This document shows positions 1 through 8,047 of a DNA stretch of 64,000 bases, one piece after another. The stretch lies in the NCBI RefSeq assembly GCF_004125265.1, contig NZ_RDTE01000001.1:186001-250000 (forward strand). The letters are read 5' to 3'. The stretch's first letter is position 1. Each line of letters starts with the position of its first letter. This DNA is from Streptomyces lydicus (GTDB lineage: Bacteria; Actinomycetota; Actinomycetes; Streptomycetales; Streptomycetaceae). The notes under the pieces were generated by a model. That model was not told the DNA's origin. It did not search any database and saw nothing but the letters and a program-made list of their open reading frames with translations. The position numbers and the translations under genes were made by a program.

Positions 1-166
1 TGACCTGCGCGCTCTTCGCGGCTGTCAGGATCTTCTCCAGGTCGTCCCAGGTGAGCGTGGGCGCGCTCTCGAAGAGCTCGTCCCATTGCTCAGGGGATGG
101 GGCGGGGTGCAGGTGGGGCGAGTTGTAGGCGGCGAGGGTGTCCAGCACCCAAGGGGCGTACGGCAT
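1..166 (-). CDS. Hypothetical protein, N-terminal part only
   Basis: A leftward reading frame starts at ATG (166-164) behind GGAG five bases upstream and runs off the left edge after 55 codons. It begins MPYAPWVLDTLAAYNSPHLH and carries an acidic, Trp-containing stretch (EQWDELFE, LTWDDLEKIL) that looks helical. I do not recognise a family. The good ribosome site and codon use with G or C in most third positions support a real gene. The rest of the protein is outside the window, so no function can be suggested. Confidence 0.6.
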   Translation of the reverse strand, partial: MPYAPWVLDTLAAYNSPHLHPAPSPEQWDELFESAPTLTWDDLEKILTAAKSAQV

Positions 167-266
167 GGCGTCTCCGCTCGGTCCGGTAGCCGCGCTCTTT
201 TCGCGGCGGGTACGGGCGAGCCTGGAGTCGTGAGCTGCTAGTCGGGCAACTGTATGGAGAGCGCGT

Positions 267-310
267 GGCCCCCGGGGCCGGCCCGCAAGCGGGACCGGGC
301 CCCGGGGGCC
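267..310 (-). terminator. Strong GC hairpin downstream of the TerD-family gene
   Basis: A long hairpin (outer arms GGCCCCCGGGGCC and GGCCCCGGGGGCC around an inner GCCCGC/GCGGGA stem) lies about 50 bases past the stop of the leftward TerD-family gene. There is no U-tract, as is common in Streptomyces. It probably ends that transcript. Confidence 0.7.
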
Positions 311-361
311 AAGGGAGCGCTTAGCGAAGAGGAGCCTCTGATATCTCCTCCGGGTCTATGG

Positions 362-973
362 CTATTTGTGGTTGTTGCGCGGGCCTTCGTCCATCACAAC
401 CTCGGTGGTCTCAGCTCCCTTGCGCAGGAGGCTGCTGCGCCGCAGCTTCACGGTGGGCCGGTTCTCGGAGCCGCGCCCTGAGTACTGCTCCAGAGCGTGG
501 ATGACCACGGAGTCCTGGGCGTTCTCGATCATTCCCGGGACGCACGAGTAGACCTTGTCGTCCGGGTTGGCGTTCTCTGCCGCGATCATGACCCTGTCGC
601 CTGCCGCGCCATTGTCGATCTCGAGGGTGACGCCGTAGCGGTAGAAGGAGCCGGGCCCATTGGACTGTGCCGAGTAGGCGACCGGCACTACAGCGCGGAT
701 CGAGTCGTTGAGCTTGATCTCGATGGTTTCCTCTGCGATGCCCTGTGCTCCTCGGCCAACGTCGCCCAGGTGCTTGACCGCACCATCAGCGGTGCTCATC
801 CGTGCTGGGACGCCGCGGGCGCCGAAGGTGGCAACGTATTCCACATCGCCATTGGTCCGGACCACGATGGCGTAGAGGTCGTAGTCGGTGTGGCTGCTCC
901 ACGTCATGCGGGCGGTCACGCCGGCGGTCTTGGTCAGGGAGACGGGGGCGTCGCCCTTGTTCATGTTGATCAT
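362..973 (-). CDS. TerD-family tellurium-resistance/stress protein
   Basis: The 203-residue product begins MINMNKGDAPVSLTK and has the TerD-type opening seen in Streptomyces stress proteins (KGxxVSLTK followed by YDLYAIVV, then VATFG and a GDVGRG stretch). TerD domains are calcium-binding beta-sandwiches in tellurite and general stress response, and act in the cytoplasm. The ATG at 973 is chosen because AGGA lies about five bases upstream; a second in-frame ATG at 964 is possible. The frame could extend upstream to 1183, but that part is low-complexity Pro/Arg and is unlikely to be translated. The gene stands alone, with a strong hairpin behind it. No other ter genes are nearby, so a role in tellurite resistance itself is doubtful. 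Confidence 0.85.
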   Translation of the reverse strand: MINMNKGDAPVSLTKTAGVTARMTWSSHTDYDLYAIVVRTNGDVEYVATFGARGVPARMSTADGAVKHLGDVGRGAQGIAEETIEIKLNDSIRAVVPVAYSAQSNGPGSFYRYGVTLEIDNGAAGDRVMIAAENANPDDKVYSCVPGMIENAQDSVVIHALEQYSGRGSENRPTVKLRRSSLLRKGAETTEVVMDEGPRNNHK

Positions 974-1513
974 GGGGGTCCTGTTCTGGTGGACGTGTGC
1001 CGCACTCGCACCGATGGGTGCCTGGTTGCGGCCTGGCCCCGGAACCGTGAGAGATGGGCGGGTTAGCCGCGCAACTCGCTGTGCAAAGCCGAGTTGGTCG
1101 CTGTCGCGCCTTGTTGTCTCCGACCGTAGAAACGGGAAAGCCCAGGTGGAGGGGAAAGGCCGGATCGTCCCGTGGGGTGGCACTTCATTCCGCTCATGCG
1201 GTCCGCCGGAGGGGACGCAGGGTCGGCATCACGTGGGGTTGCTCGATCGGCCGGTGGTCGGGCGGTGCATGGAGGCATGTGAATGGCCCGCCTGCTGGTG
1301 CAGGCGGGCCGAAGGCTCACTCGGGTTTGGGTGGACAGTCTGCTGATCCAGCACTGCCCGTGCCGTCCGTCCAGTTCAACTCATACTGGTGGAGGAAGTC
1401 GGGTACGGAGGGGCTGCGTGCGCAGCGGGGCATCCGTCGGCGAACAACTGGTCCTGGGCGATCAGGTGGGTGCTGCCCAGTGGCCCGTCCACCTCGTCCC
1501 CACCCGTCTTGTT
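974..1513. other. Intergenic, 540 bases
   Basis: It holds the promoter region of the TerD-family gene and the hairpin at 1285-1310. Open frames here lack ribosome sites and have poor coding character. Nothing else is recognised. Confidence 0.5.
1285..1310 (-). terminator. 11-bp perfect hairpin
   Basis: GGCCCGCCTGC and GCAGGCGGGCC flank a TGGT loop, about 200 bases past the stop of the leftward membrane-protein gene. It is a likely terminator for that gene. Confidence 0.6.
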
Positions 1514-2227
1514 CTAGGGAGTACCACTGTCGTACTGGTTGTCCCAGCGATTCATCCGTACGCATGCGCAGGTGCCTGCCGCGACGACCAATGCAGCCAG
1601 GCCGCCGATCACCCCTCCGTACGAGCTGGTCCGCATCTCGTCCACCGGACCGGCCGCACCCTCGGGGTCGTACAACACCTGCATCTCATCACCGGGCGAA
1701 ACCCGATCCGCATCACAGCCGCCGCTCTCCCCCAGCCGAGGCGAGATCTCTTGTCCGTCGCGAGTGCGGAGCGTGCACTTATCGCTCTTGCGGTCCTCGA
1801 CCTTGACCACGACGGCCTTGGTCCACTGGCCACGGTCCTGCATGGCCCGATCGTCGCCGGCCCCATGGGAGACGACCGCAAGTCCGGCTGCGGCGATGAC
1901 GGCGATGATGAGTTCCCAGGCTACCTTCCGCTTCTTCTCGGTGACACGGCGGAACCAGAAGACCGGCACCAGGATGAGTGTCAGGGGAATCACCAGCACG
2001 GAGATGAGGAAGCCCGCGCCGCGCAGCAGGGCCGGCAGGGGCACCACCGGCGAGTACCACATCAGGGCCGTCGAGACGGCAGCGCACGCGCTGTTGAACG
2101 AGAGCCAGTGAACGGGGCCCGTACGAGGAGGAGGGTGCTCGACTGGCCGAGCCGCTCGGCGGGTTCGTGTCGCGAGCTCGCGTATGTACTTGTATCCCTT
2201 CATGCGCTTCCTCTCCGTCTGTGCCAT
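1514..2227 (-). CDS. Membrane protein, DUF3592-like
   Basis: The 237-residue protein has a basic N-terminus (MAQTERKRMKGYKYIREL), two or three hydrophobic segments near residues 50-65, 70-95 and 105-120, then a soluble domain with VEDRKSDKCTLRTRDG and a GDEMQVLYDPEG stretch, and a last hydrophobic segment near the C-terminus (YGGVIGGLAALVVAAG). This order (membrane helix, small beta domain ending in a VLYDP motif, membrane helix) is that of DUF3592-type Streptomyces membrane proteins of unknown function. It is monocistronic between two hairpins. The DUF assignment is by pattern only. Confidence 0.7.
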   Translation of the reverse strand: MAQTERKRMKGYKYIRELATRTRRAARPVEHPPPRTGPVHWLSFNSACAAVSTALMWYSPVVPLPALLRGAGFLISVLVIPLTLILVPVFWFRRVTEKKRKVAWELIIAVIAAAGLAVVSHGAGDDRAMQDRGQWTKAVVVKVEDRKSDKCTLRTRDGQEISPRLGESGGCDADRVSPGDEMQVLYDPEGAAGPVDEMRTSSYGGVIGGLAALVVAAGTCACVRMNRWDNQYDSGTP

Positions 2228-2478
2228 GGCGTGTTGACGGAGAACCCTACGGGTGCGGAATCCAGACGGACCGGTGAGGTCCCGTCAGCTGGCTGCCGCC
2301 GGAGGCTGCTTGGCACGGCCAGCGGTGTTGTGGTCGAGACAGGTGCACCGCCTCCGGGACTCGCCGTCGGACGCGGTGTGCGCCGTCGGCGTCGAGGGGA
2401 CCGGGTCGCCAGAGCGGCCGCCGCAGTACTGGGATGGCCTCGGGATCCGGGCGCGGGTGTTCCTTGCCCACACGCAAG

Positions 2479-2521
2479 CGCCCCTGGTTGTGCATCCGTG
2501 TCGGATGCACAACCAGGGGCG
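2479..2521 (-). terminator. 20-bp perfect hairpin with a 3-nt loop
   Basis: CGCCCCTGGTTGTGCATCCG pairs perfectly with its complement at 2502-2521 across TGT. It sits 20 bases past the stop of the small leftward ORF and should end the PP-loop operon. Its symmetry would also block rightward reading. Confidence 0.85.
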
Positions 2522-2542
2522 GCGCCGAGGGCCGGCTGGTCT

Positions 2543-2755
2543 CTATGCGAGGGGGGATTCGCGGCGAATCTCCTCCAAGTGCCCGTGGAAGAGATTTAGT
2601 TGGACGGTCTTGGTGTCAGTCTTGAGTTCGAGGAGGCCTCCGCAGGTGCAGGCCAGAGCGCTCGGCCCCTCGGGCGGTTCGAGGATGGGGCTGTGCCCGG
2701 GGTGGGAGTCGATTTCCTGCATGTCGGTCGAAGTTACGGTCAAAGAACTGGGCAT
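2543..2755 (-). CDS. Small hypothetical protein (70 aa)
   Basis: This short leftward frame lies 51 bases after the PP-loop protein gene and just before a strong terminator, so it is probably the last gene of that operon. The product starts MPSSLTVTSTDMQEIDSHPG and contains ACTCGGLLELK, a lone CxC that could be half of a zinc site, followed by a hydrophilic tail. There is no clear ribosome site, and an internal ATG (MQEID) is an alternative start. The family is unknown. Confidence 0.5.
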   Translation of the reverse strand: MPSSLTVTSTDMQEIDSHPGHSPILEPPEGPSALACTCGGLLELKTDTKTVQLNLFHGHLEEIRRESPLA

Positions 2756-2806
2756 CAGCTGGCTCGTTTCGTGAGTAGGCGGTGAGTCGGAGCAGGGTTG
2801 AGGGGT

Positions 2807-4039
2807 CTAGTGGGTGAGAGCTGCAAGGTACTGTTCGGCGGCGGCTGGCCCGAGGTGCCGGCGCAGGGCGTCGCCGCGGCGCCAGGTGACGGTCCCATCG
2901 AGAGCGTCCAGCATGCGGGCTGCAGCGATGATGGCGTTCAGGGAGACGTCTTGCTTGAAGCTGTGGCCGATCCTTCGCTCCAGGGCGGCGTAGATCTCCG
3001 GGAGCGGCAGCTCGAGGGCGAAGCACACCCGGGTGGCCAGGATGAGCCAGTCCGTTCCGGCGAGGACGCAGTAGACGCAGGAGAGGCGTGGCAGCCCGGT
3101 GTCGTAGATGGGGTGGTACTCCAGGCCGTTGCTGGCGATCTCCCTCCAGACCTCCTGCTCGGACAGCTCGTGAATGCAATTCCAGGTCAGTACGAGCCGG
3201 TTGGCGCTCGTCTTCCGAGTATCGAGCGCCAGGCGTGTCTTCAGGGCACGCGAGGGGGACTCGGCTCCGCGTACGCCCATGACGTTGAGAACGACGGCCT
3301 GACGGGCGAGACCGAGCTCAGCCACCCACTTGGTGATGGCGGGGCCGGTGGGATCCCGCTTCAGCTTGGAGGTGCATAGCCGCCGCTGGGCATCAGGCCA
3401 CAGCCGGCGATTCTCGACCATTCCGAGGAGGCCGCCTTCGTCGGCCACCACGAGGAAGGGAATTCCGTAGCGCTCGGCTTGCCGGCGGGCGAGTTCCCGA
3501 ACGCCGGGCCACTCTGCTCCCGTGTCACAGTGCACGACTCGCACCTTGTGCAGGCACCCTGCGGCCTCGGCCGCGGCGACCGTACGGTGCATCGCCACGA
3601 TTGAGTCTTTGCCCGCAGATGTCAGGATAGTCACCAAATCGGCTGCTCGGATTAGGTCGACAGGGTGGTCGGCCAAGCGGTCGAGGAGCAGGGTCGTGGC
3701 GCGGCGACGGCGGCGTTCGTTCGAGTATCGATTGAGCACCGGCCGATGAGGTCGGAGCATCGCGGAGGTGCGCTGCAGCCTGGCTTCGGCTTTGCGGACC
3801 TTGTGCTCTGCCTCCTGGTGCTCGTGTTCGGCGGCGAGGAGGGCAGAGTGCGTCGGGGGGGCACGGTCGTTTCCGCCGGTGGCGTTGATGTGGTCGCGCC
3901 AGTGGGTGAGTTGGGTCTGAGTGGTGCTGTGCTCGTCATGTGCCTGCCGGAAGGCTTGCTGGGCCGCTCGATGAGCGCCGGCGGCCTTGCTGGCGCAGCG
4001 GATCAGTTCGATGGTGCGGAGTGCGTTGTAGGTCTTCAT
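2807..4039 (-). CDS. PAPS-reductase-like PP-loop protein with N-terminal coiled coil
   Basis: The 410-residue protein starts at ATG 4039 behind AAGGAG. Residues about 15-115 are a charged, Ala-rich predicted coiled coil. A PP-loop follows (SAGKDS, residues 141-146), with the alternating beta/alpha pattern of phosphoadenosine-phosphosulfate reductases and an SCVYC pair further on that could hold a cluster or metal. In this superfamily the PP-loop binds ATP or PAPS; DndC (phosphorothioate DNA modification) and phage/plasmid PAPS-reductase-like proteins belong to it. No dnd partner genes, sulfate-assimilation genes or cysteine desulfurase are nearby, so the substrate is unknown. It is followed only by a 70-aa ORF. 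The coiled coil ahead of the domain is unusual. Confidence 0.8.
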   Translation of the reverse strand: MKTYNALRTIELIRCASKAAGAHRAAQQAFRQAHDEHSTTQTQLTHWRDHINATGGNDRAPPTHSALLAAEHEHQEAEHKVRKAEARLQRTSAMLRPHRPVLNRYSNERRRRRATTLLLDRLADHPVDLIRAADLVTILTSAGKDSIVAMHRTVAAAEAAGCLHKVRVVHCDTGAEWPGVRELARRQAERYGIPFLVVADEGGLLGMVENRRLWPDAQRRLCTSKLKRDPTGPAITKWVAELGLARQAVVLNVMGVRGAESPSRALKTRLALDTRKTSANRLVLTWNCIHELSEQEVWREIASNGLEYHPIYDTGLPRLSCVYCVLAGTDWLILATRVCFALELPLPEIYAALERRIGHSFKQDVSLNAIIAAARMLDALDGTVTWRRGDALRRHLGPAAAEQYLAALTH

Positions 4040-4259
4040 GTCGGTCTCCTTGGTGATGACCGCGGTTGCTGGGAGTGAGGAGGGCGCCCCGGCGGCCGGG
4101 CCGGCTTGGCGGCTGTGTGGAGTGCCTGGTTTTCAGGGCATGACATCTCCGGAAGGCGTGGCCTGGAGAACCGGCCACCAGGGGCGTGCCCGCGCTGCGG
4201 CGGTCTGCGGCGGGGCAACGGTGGGGAAGATAGGAGGCGCTGGGGCTAGCCAGGCAAAT

Positions 4260-5290
4260 GCGGCGGGGAAGCACCTGGCGGAGCGGGGTGCGCTGCTGGA
4301 GGGGGCCTACTGGGAGGTTGACGCGCGGGTGCCGGTGAGCGCGCAGCTCGTGTTCGACGACGAGGGCCGCGGGCCGCCTGCACTTCGCTGCTCTGGAGGC
4401 GGAGCCCGTACCGACTTCTCTGCGCAACCTGCGGGGTGCTGGTCGGCTTGGGCACGGAGCCCTCTTCCGATCGGCGCTTCGAGCGGGAGGCGATGGGGGC
4501 GGGGCTGGCCCCGGCTGGAGGTGTTTTCGTAGACCGGCGTCGACCGGACGTTCACCTCGGTGACCGGCGGCGCGGTGAGGCTGAAGGACCACGTGACGAT
4601 CGCCGCGCTGCTGTGTTGGTTACGCACAGCTGCCGGGCAGCGATCCCGCGTGCGCAGGCGCGGGGGCGGGCTGGATTCCTCGGAGACGGTATGCGGGTCG
4701 TCGTCTCTGTGCCGTTGGCGTATGCCGGCCGAACCCGAAGTGCTTCGAGCGCCGGGGCGATGCCACCTGCAACATGTCCAACGAGGATGCGGCAGAGTTG
4801 AGCGTGGAGGTCGTGGTCGGCAACACGCGCGACTCGCTCTTCGTGCTGGACGTCCTCTATGAGGCGATGGCGGGCCAGCGCCCCGAGGTGACTGTCGCCG
4901 ACACCGCGAGCTACAGCGATGTTGTCGTTGGGGCGCTCACCTTGGCGGGATTCGCGTACTCGCCACAGCTCGCTGACCTGCCGCTCAGAAGATGTGGCGC
5001 AATCGAGCGCACCGCCGACTACGAAGCCTTCCGGGACGCAGCCCGCGGATCGACCGGGGCAGGGCCGAACGGCACTGGGAAGCCATCCCGCGGATCACCA
5101 GCTCCGTCCACCCCGGCGCACTCCATGCGGCCCGTGCCCGGTCCGCACTCGGCGGTGTCGCGTCCAGAAGGGCGTGGGCCTGCCCGCCGCTGTCGCCCGT
5201 GCCTTGTCACTGGTCCGTGCGGGGCCAGCCGCGCAGGTCGCTGCGCCTACCGTCGCGGAGGCAGAGACCTCGGGCATGTGATGCGCTTGC
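4260..5290 (+). pseudogene. Decayed Tn3-family transposase
   Basis: Fragments in all three rightward frames line up in order with the C-terminal half of Tn3-family TnpA transposases: a DEGRG/RLHF region (about 4350), EVF..TG and a DRTFTSVTGGA stretch (about 4520-4575), DGMRVVV and SNEDAAEL (4690-4800), RDSLFVLDVLYE and DTASYSDVVVGALTLAGF (4830-4955), LADLP and ERTADY (4975-5025), then IDRGRAERHWEAI and SSVHPGALHA (5050-5130). Frameshifts separate the blocks; one compensating pair lies at 4980-5010, where QKMWR is readable in another frame. No terminal inverted repeats or resolvase were found. It is a relic with no expected activity. Confidence 0.85.
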
Positions 5291-5433
5291 GGGCCCTCTC
5301 CGGGGTGGGAGCAGGGCAGCCGCCGGGAGACGCTCGTCTCGTGCGTGCTCGCCGGCGGTTCTCAGGCTGAGCTCCTGGGCCGGATCGTTCGGGAATGTGA
5401 ACCGGAGAGCACGCACGGCTCTGGCTCAGTGGC

Positions 5434-6159
5434 TCAGGCGCCGCTGCCAACGTCAGTACCGAACTCGTCGTACGGGTCCGCAGGGTCTGGCTCGCTGAGC
5501 TCGTGCAGGCCGGTGAGGTGTGCCAGAAGGTCTGCAGGCGTGGCGACTTCGATGCGCGTGCCGTTGTTGTCCAGGATGAAGTCTGGTCGGCACCAGTCCC
5601 CGGCCTCGGTGATGACGGGTTCGAAGTGCAATGTGCGGCCGACCATCAGGGCCAGGCTGGCGGTGCCGTCAGGGTGTCCCTTCCAACGACCTCGGGAGGT
5701 GAGGAAACTGTCCTCGGAGTCGTCTCGCACGTCTCGGTGGGTGTGACACCACGCTGCGGTCGCGGCCCGGTAGGCCGCGTCGATCGCGACGTCGCGCTCC
5801 AGACGTCTGAGGACCTCCGCGTCGGAGAGCACCGCGTCCTCCTCGGCGGAGCTGGAGCGTGCATTGTCTGCGGGCTGGCTTTTGGCAGGGTTGCGGTCGA
5901 TGCCGTTCAGCCAGCGACGCGTGCCCTCAGTGGCCAAATCGAGAAGACCGGAGGTGAGTATTCCGCTCGTGAGCGCGGCCGCCACGGAAGCGGCGCGGCT
6001 GATATGCCCTCCGTGACGTGACGAGGTGCGACGGTGGACGGCGGTGCCGCTCGCGGTCGCCGCGGCGATAGTCGAGGCAAGGCACGCCGATTCCAGCAGT
6101 GCTAGGGCGGCCTCGTGGGCCAGGCGCCGGGCGGGGGAGCCTCGGTCGTCGAAGCGCAT
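5434..6159 (-). CDS. Hypothetical protein (241 aa)
   Basis: The start at ATG 6159 is supported by AGGAG nine bases upstream; an upstream extension to 6342 is Pro-rich and unlikely. The protein begins MRFDDRGSPARRLAHEAALA, has an Ala-rich, weakly hydrophobic stretch near residues 20-80 and a charged middle (AEEDAVLSDAEVLRRLERDV). The C-terminal part, about residues 150-241, with RPDFILDNNGTRIEV, could be a compact alpha/beta domain. I do not recognise the family. It is a single gene next to a transposon relic. Confidence 0.6.
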   Translation of the reverse strand: MRFDDRGSPARRLAHEAALALLESACLASTIAAATASGTAVHRRTSSRHGGHISRAASVAAALTSGILTSGLLDLATEGTRRWLNGIDRNPAKSQPADNARSSSAEEDAVLSDAEVLRRLERDVAIDAAYRAATAAWCHTHRDVRDDSEDSFLTSRGRWKGHPDGTASLALMVGRTLHFEPVITEAGDWCRPDFILDNNGTRIEVATPADLLAHLTGLHELSEPDPADPYDEFGTDVGSGA

Positions 6160-6552
6160 GGGGAGGATCTCCTGTAAAGGGTTGGCGGCGTATCCCGTGC
6201 AGGACTGTGGACAGTTCAGCTGGGGCAATCGAGTCGTTCGTTCATGGCCGGCACGGCCAGGTGTCGGGGTGCCCGGAGGGGAGTACGCCTGAAGGCGGCT
6301 GTCGAGGAGCGGGGAGGGCGAGTGTGGCCTGTTCGTGGTCAACTGCGCCGTCCGGCAGCTGCCTGCCGGATATCAGGCGGCGGCTGGACGCGGATTCGAG
6401 CGGCTACCGTGGGCGGCGGCCTCGCACGGGTCTCACCGTCGGTGGGCTTGGGTGTATTCACCGACGACCTTGAGACCTTTAGGGGTTCTGCATCGTCTGT
6501 CTTGTCTGGGTAGCCTCAGGAGCGCGGCATAGGCTTGTAGTGCCTGCACCTC
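6160..6552. other. Intergenic, 393 bases
   Basis: This stretch lies between the start of the leftward 241-aa gene and the stop of the leftward TrpA-like gene. It should hold the promoter of the former. No clear hairpin or coding frame is seen. Confidence 0.4.
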
Positions 6553-7398
6553 TCACTCCCCCCACGCCTCGGCAATGGAGGTTGCGAACTGCTGCACGAG
6601 CTCAGCTGCTCCGCTCAAGCCGCCGTCGGTGAAGGCGTGGATGAGCCGAGAGCCGACCACTACCCCGTCAACTGCTCCGTGGCGGACGGCAGCCGCTGCC
6701 AGCTCGGGGGTCGAGACTCCGATGCCGGTCAGGATCGGGGTCGAGGGAGCCAGGTTCCGGAGCGATCGAGTGAAGGCAGCCAGGCTGTCCAGGTCAATCC
6801 CGGACGCGTACCCCGTACGTTGTCCTGCGGCCGCGGGGGCATAGACGAACCCCGTCGCCGCCCGGCATGTCATTCGCAACTCGCCGGACGGGGCCGAGCG
6901 GTTGGCCAGCAGAGGGGCGCTGATCCCGGCCTCTGTCGCTGCCGCCGCCCATTCCTCGACGTGCTCCGGTGGAACGTCCGGTACGAGGCACCCTGCAGCG
7001 CCACTGGCAGCCAGCTCGTCGGCCATTCCCTGCGGGCCGAGGGCCTGGACCGTCGGCCAATAGCTCATGACGACCACGGGCGTGTCACTTCGAGCAGAGA
7101 CTCGCCTCACCGTTTCCAGCGTGGTGCTTACGCCATCACCCGCTCCAAGGGCGCAGCGATGTGCTTCGGCGATAGCCGGACCGTCGAGCCAGGGATCCGC
7201 TGCTGGGGCGCCCACTTCTAGCATCGCCGCGCCGCTTTCCGCATAGGTGACGAAGGCGTCCACGCTGCTGCGGAGGTCCGGAAAGCCCGCTACGGAGAAG
7301 GCCCCGAGTACGGGCCGGAGCCTCTCCGGCTCCGACTCCCTGCCGAGGTCGACGGCAGCCTGGAACATGGGGTCGCGAACATGTATGCCGCGCGTCAT
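6553..7398 (-). CDS. Tryptophan synthase alpha-like protein (stand-alone)
   Basis: The 281-residue product matches TrpA: GAFSVAGFPD, then LEVGAPAADPWLDGPAI with the two catalytic acids at E61 and D72 (equivalent to E49 and D60 of enterobacterial TrpA), VMSYWP, LVPDVPPE, and the GFVYAPAAAGQRTG loop. TrpA cleaves indole-3-glycerol phosphate to indole and glyceraldehyde-3-phosphate. Here there is no trpB or other trp gene, so it may release free indole like plant indole-glycerol-phosphate lyases, or make a precursor for another enzyme. Its ATG overlaps the stop of the 87-aa ORF upstream by four bases, so the two are translationally coupled. The active site looks intact. Confidence 0.88.
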   Translation of the reverse strand: MTRGIHVRDPMFQAAVDLGRESEPERLRPVLGAFSVAGFPDLRSSVDAFVTYAESGAAMLEVGAPAADPWLDGPAIAEAHRCALGAGDGVSTTLETVRRVSARSDTPVVVMSYWPTVQALGPQGMADELAASGAAGCLVPDVPPEHVEEWAAAATEAGISAPLLANRSAPSGELRMTCRAATGFVYAPAAAGQRTGYASGIDLDSLAAFTRSLRNLAPSTPILTGIGVSTPELAAAAVRHGAVDGVVVGSRLIHAFTDGGLSGAAELVQQFATSIAEAWGE

Positions 7399-7658
7399 GC
7401 CAGGTCACCCATGATCCGGGCACTCTGGCGTTCGGAATGGGTGTAGGGCCCGTCGAGCTCCATCACCTCGGTCGCCTCCGCGAGGCGGTGCAGGGTCATC
7501 AGACTCGGGGCCTGATGAGGGTGATCAGCGGGCAGATTGGTGGCCGGGCCCGCCAGGTTGCCGGCGCGGGCGGGCACGAGGACCTGGGCGAGTGGGGCGG
7601 GCGCTGTTGGCGCGAGCCCTGCCGGCGGGGTGCCCGTGGCATGCCATGTCGTGTTCAT
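7395..7658 (-). CDS. Small protein coupled to the TrpA-like gene (87 aa)
   Basis: The product starts MNTTWHATGTPPAGLAP and ends TEVMELDGPYTHSERQSARI then MGDLA. Its TGA overlaps the ATG of the TrpA-like gene (ATGA at 7395-7398), the usual sign of translational coupling. The first half is Pro/Ala-rich and probably disordered; the second half has a helix-forming stretch (LMTLHRLAEATEVMEL). No good ribosome site precedes the ATG; a TTG at 7670 is an alternative. The family is unknown. A partner subunit or a precursor peptide are both conceivable. Confidence 0.55.
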   Translation of the reverse strand: MNTTWHATGTPPAGLAPTAPAPLAQVLVPARAGNLAGPATNLPADHPHQAPSLMTLHRLAEATEVMELDGPYTHSERQSARIMGDLA

Positions 7659-8047
7659 GGGGTGAGGCAACCAGTTCTCACGGCATCGCCGAGGTGCTGG
7701 CGGTCTAGCGTTTCACCGCTCGACTCCGGGTTCGGGGGCCCCGTTCCGCGCGGTGGAACGGCACCCCGGGAGGGCTGCTGCCGGGCCGCAGCGGTGAGGG
7801 GGAGCAGGCGGCGGTGTCCGGTCCGGTGCGTTTACGGGCCGCGGTCCTCCGTGCCTGGGCAGCCCCGGGTGTTCGGGCCGCATCGGTGCCACGTCCCCGC
7901 CGACCGTGGTGTCCCGTGGGGCCGAACGATAGAGCCGAACGTGGAGCCAGGACGTGGGACGTTCGCGGCCGGTGACGCTGTGCGGCGCGGAGCGCGGCGA
8001 CAGTGGTGCTGGTACTCGGCCGCCGAGCGAGAGATCGGACTCACCTG
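7659..8047. other. Divergent promoter region, 389 bases
   Basis: This interval separates the leftward small-ORF/TrpA-like pair from the rightward oxoamine-synthase-like gene and must hold both promoters. An imperfect hairpin (GGGGCCCCGTTCC / GGAACGGCACCCC, two mismatches) sits at 7735-7767. No known operator was recognised. Confidence 0.45.
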
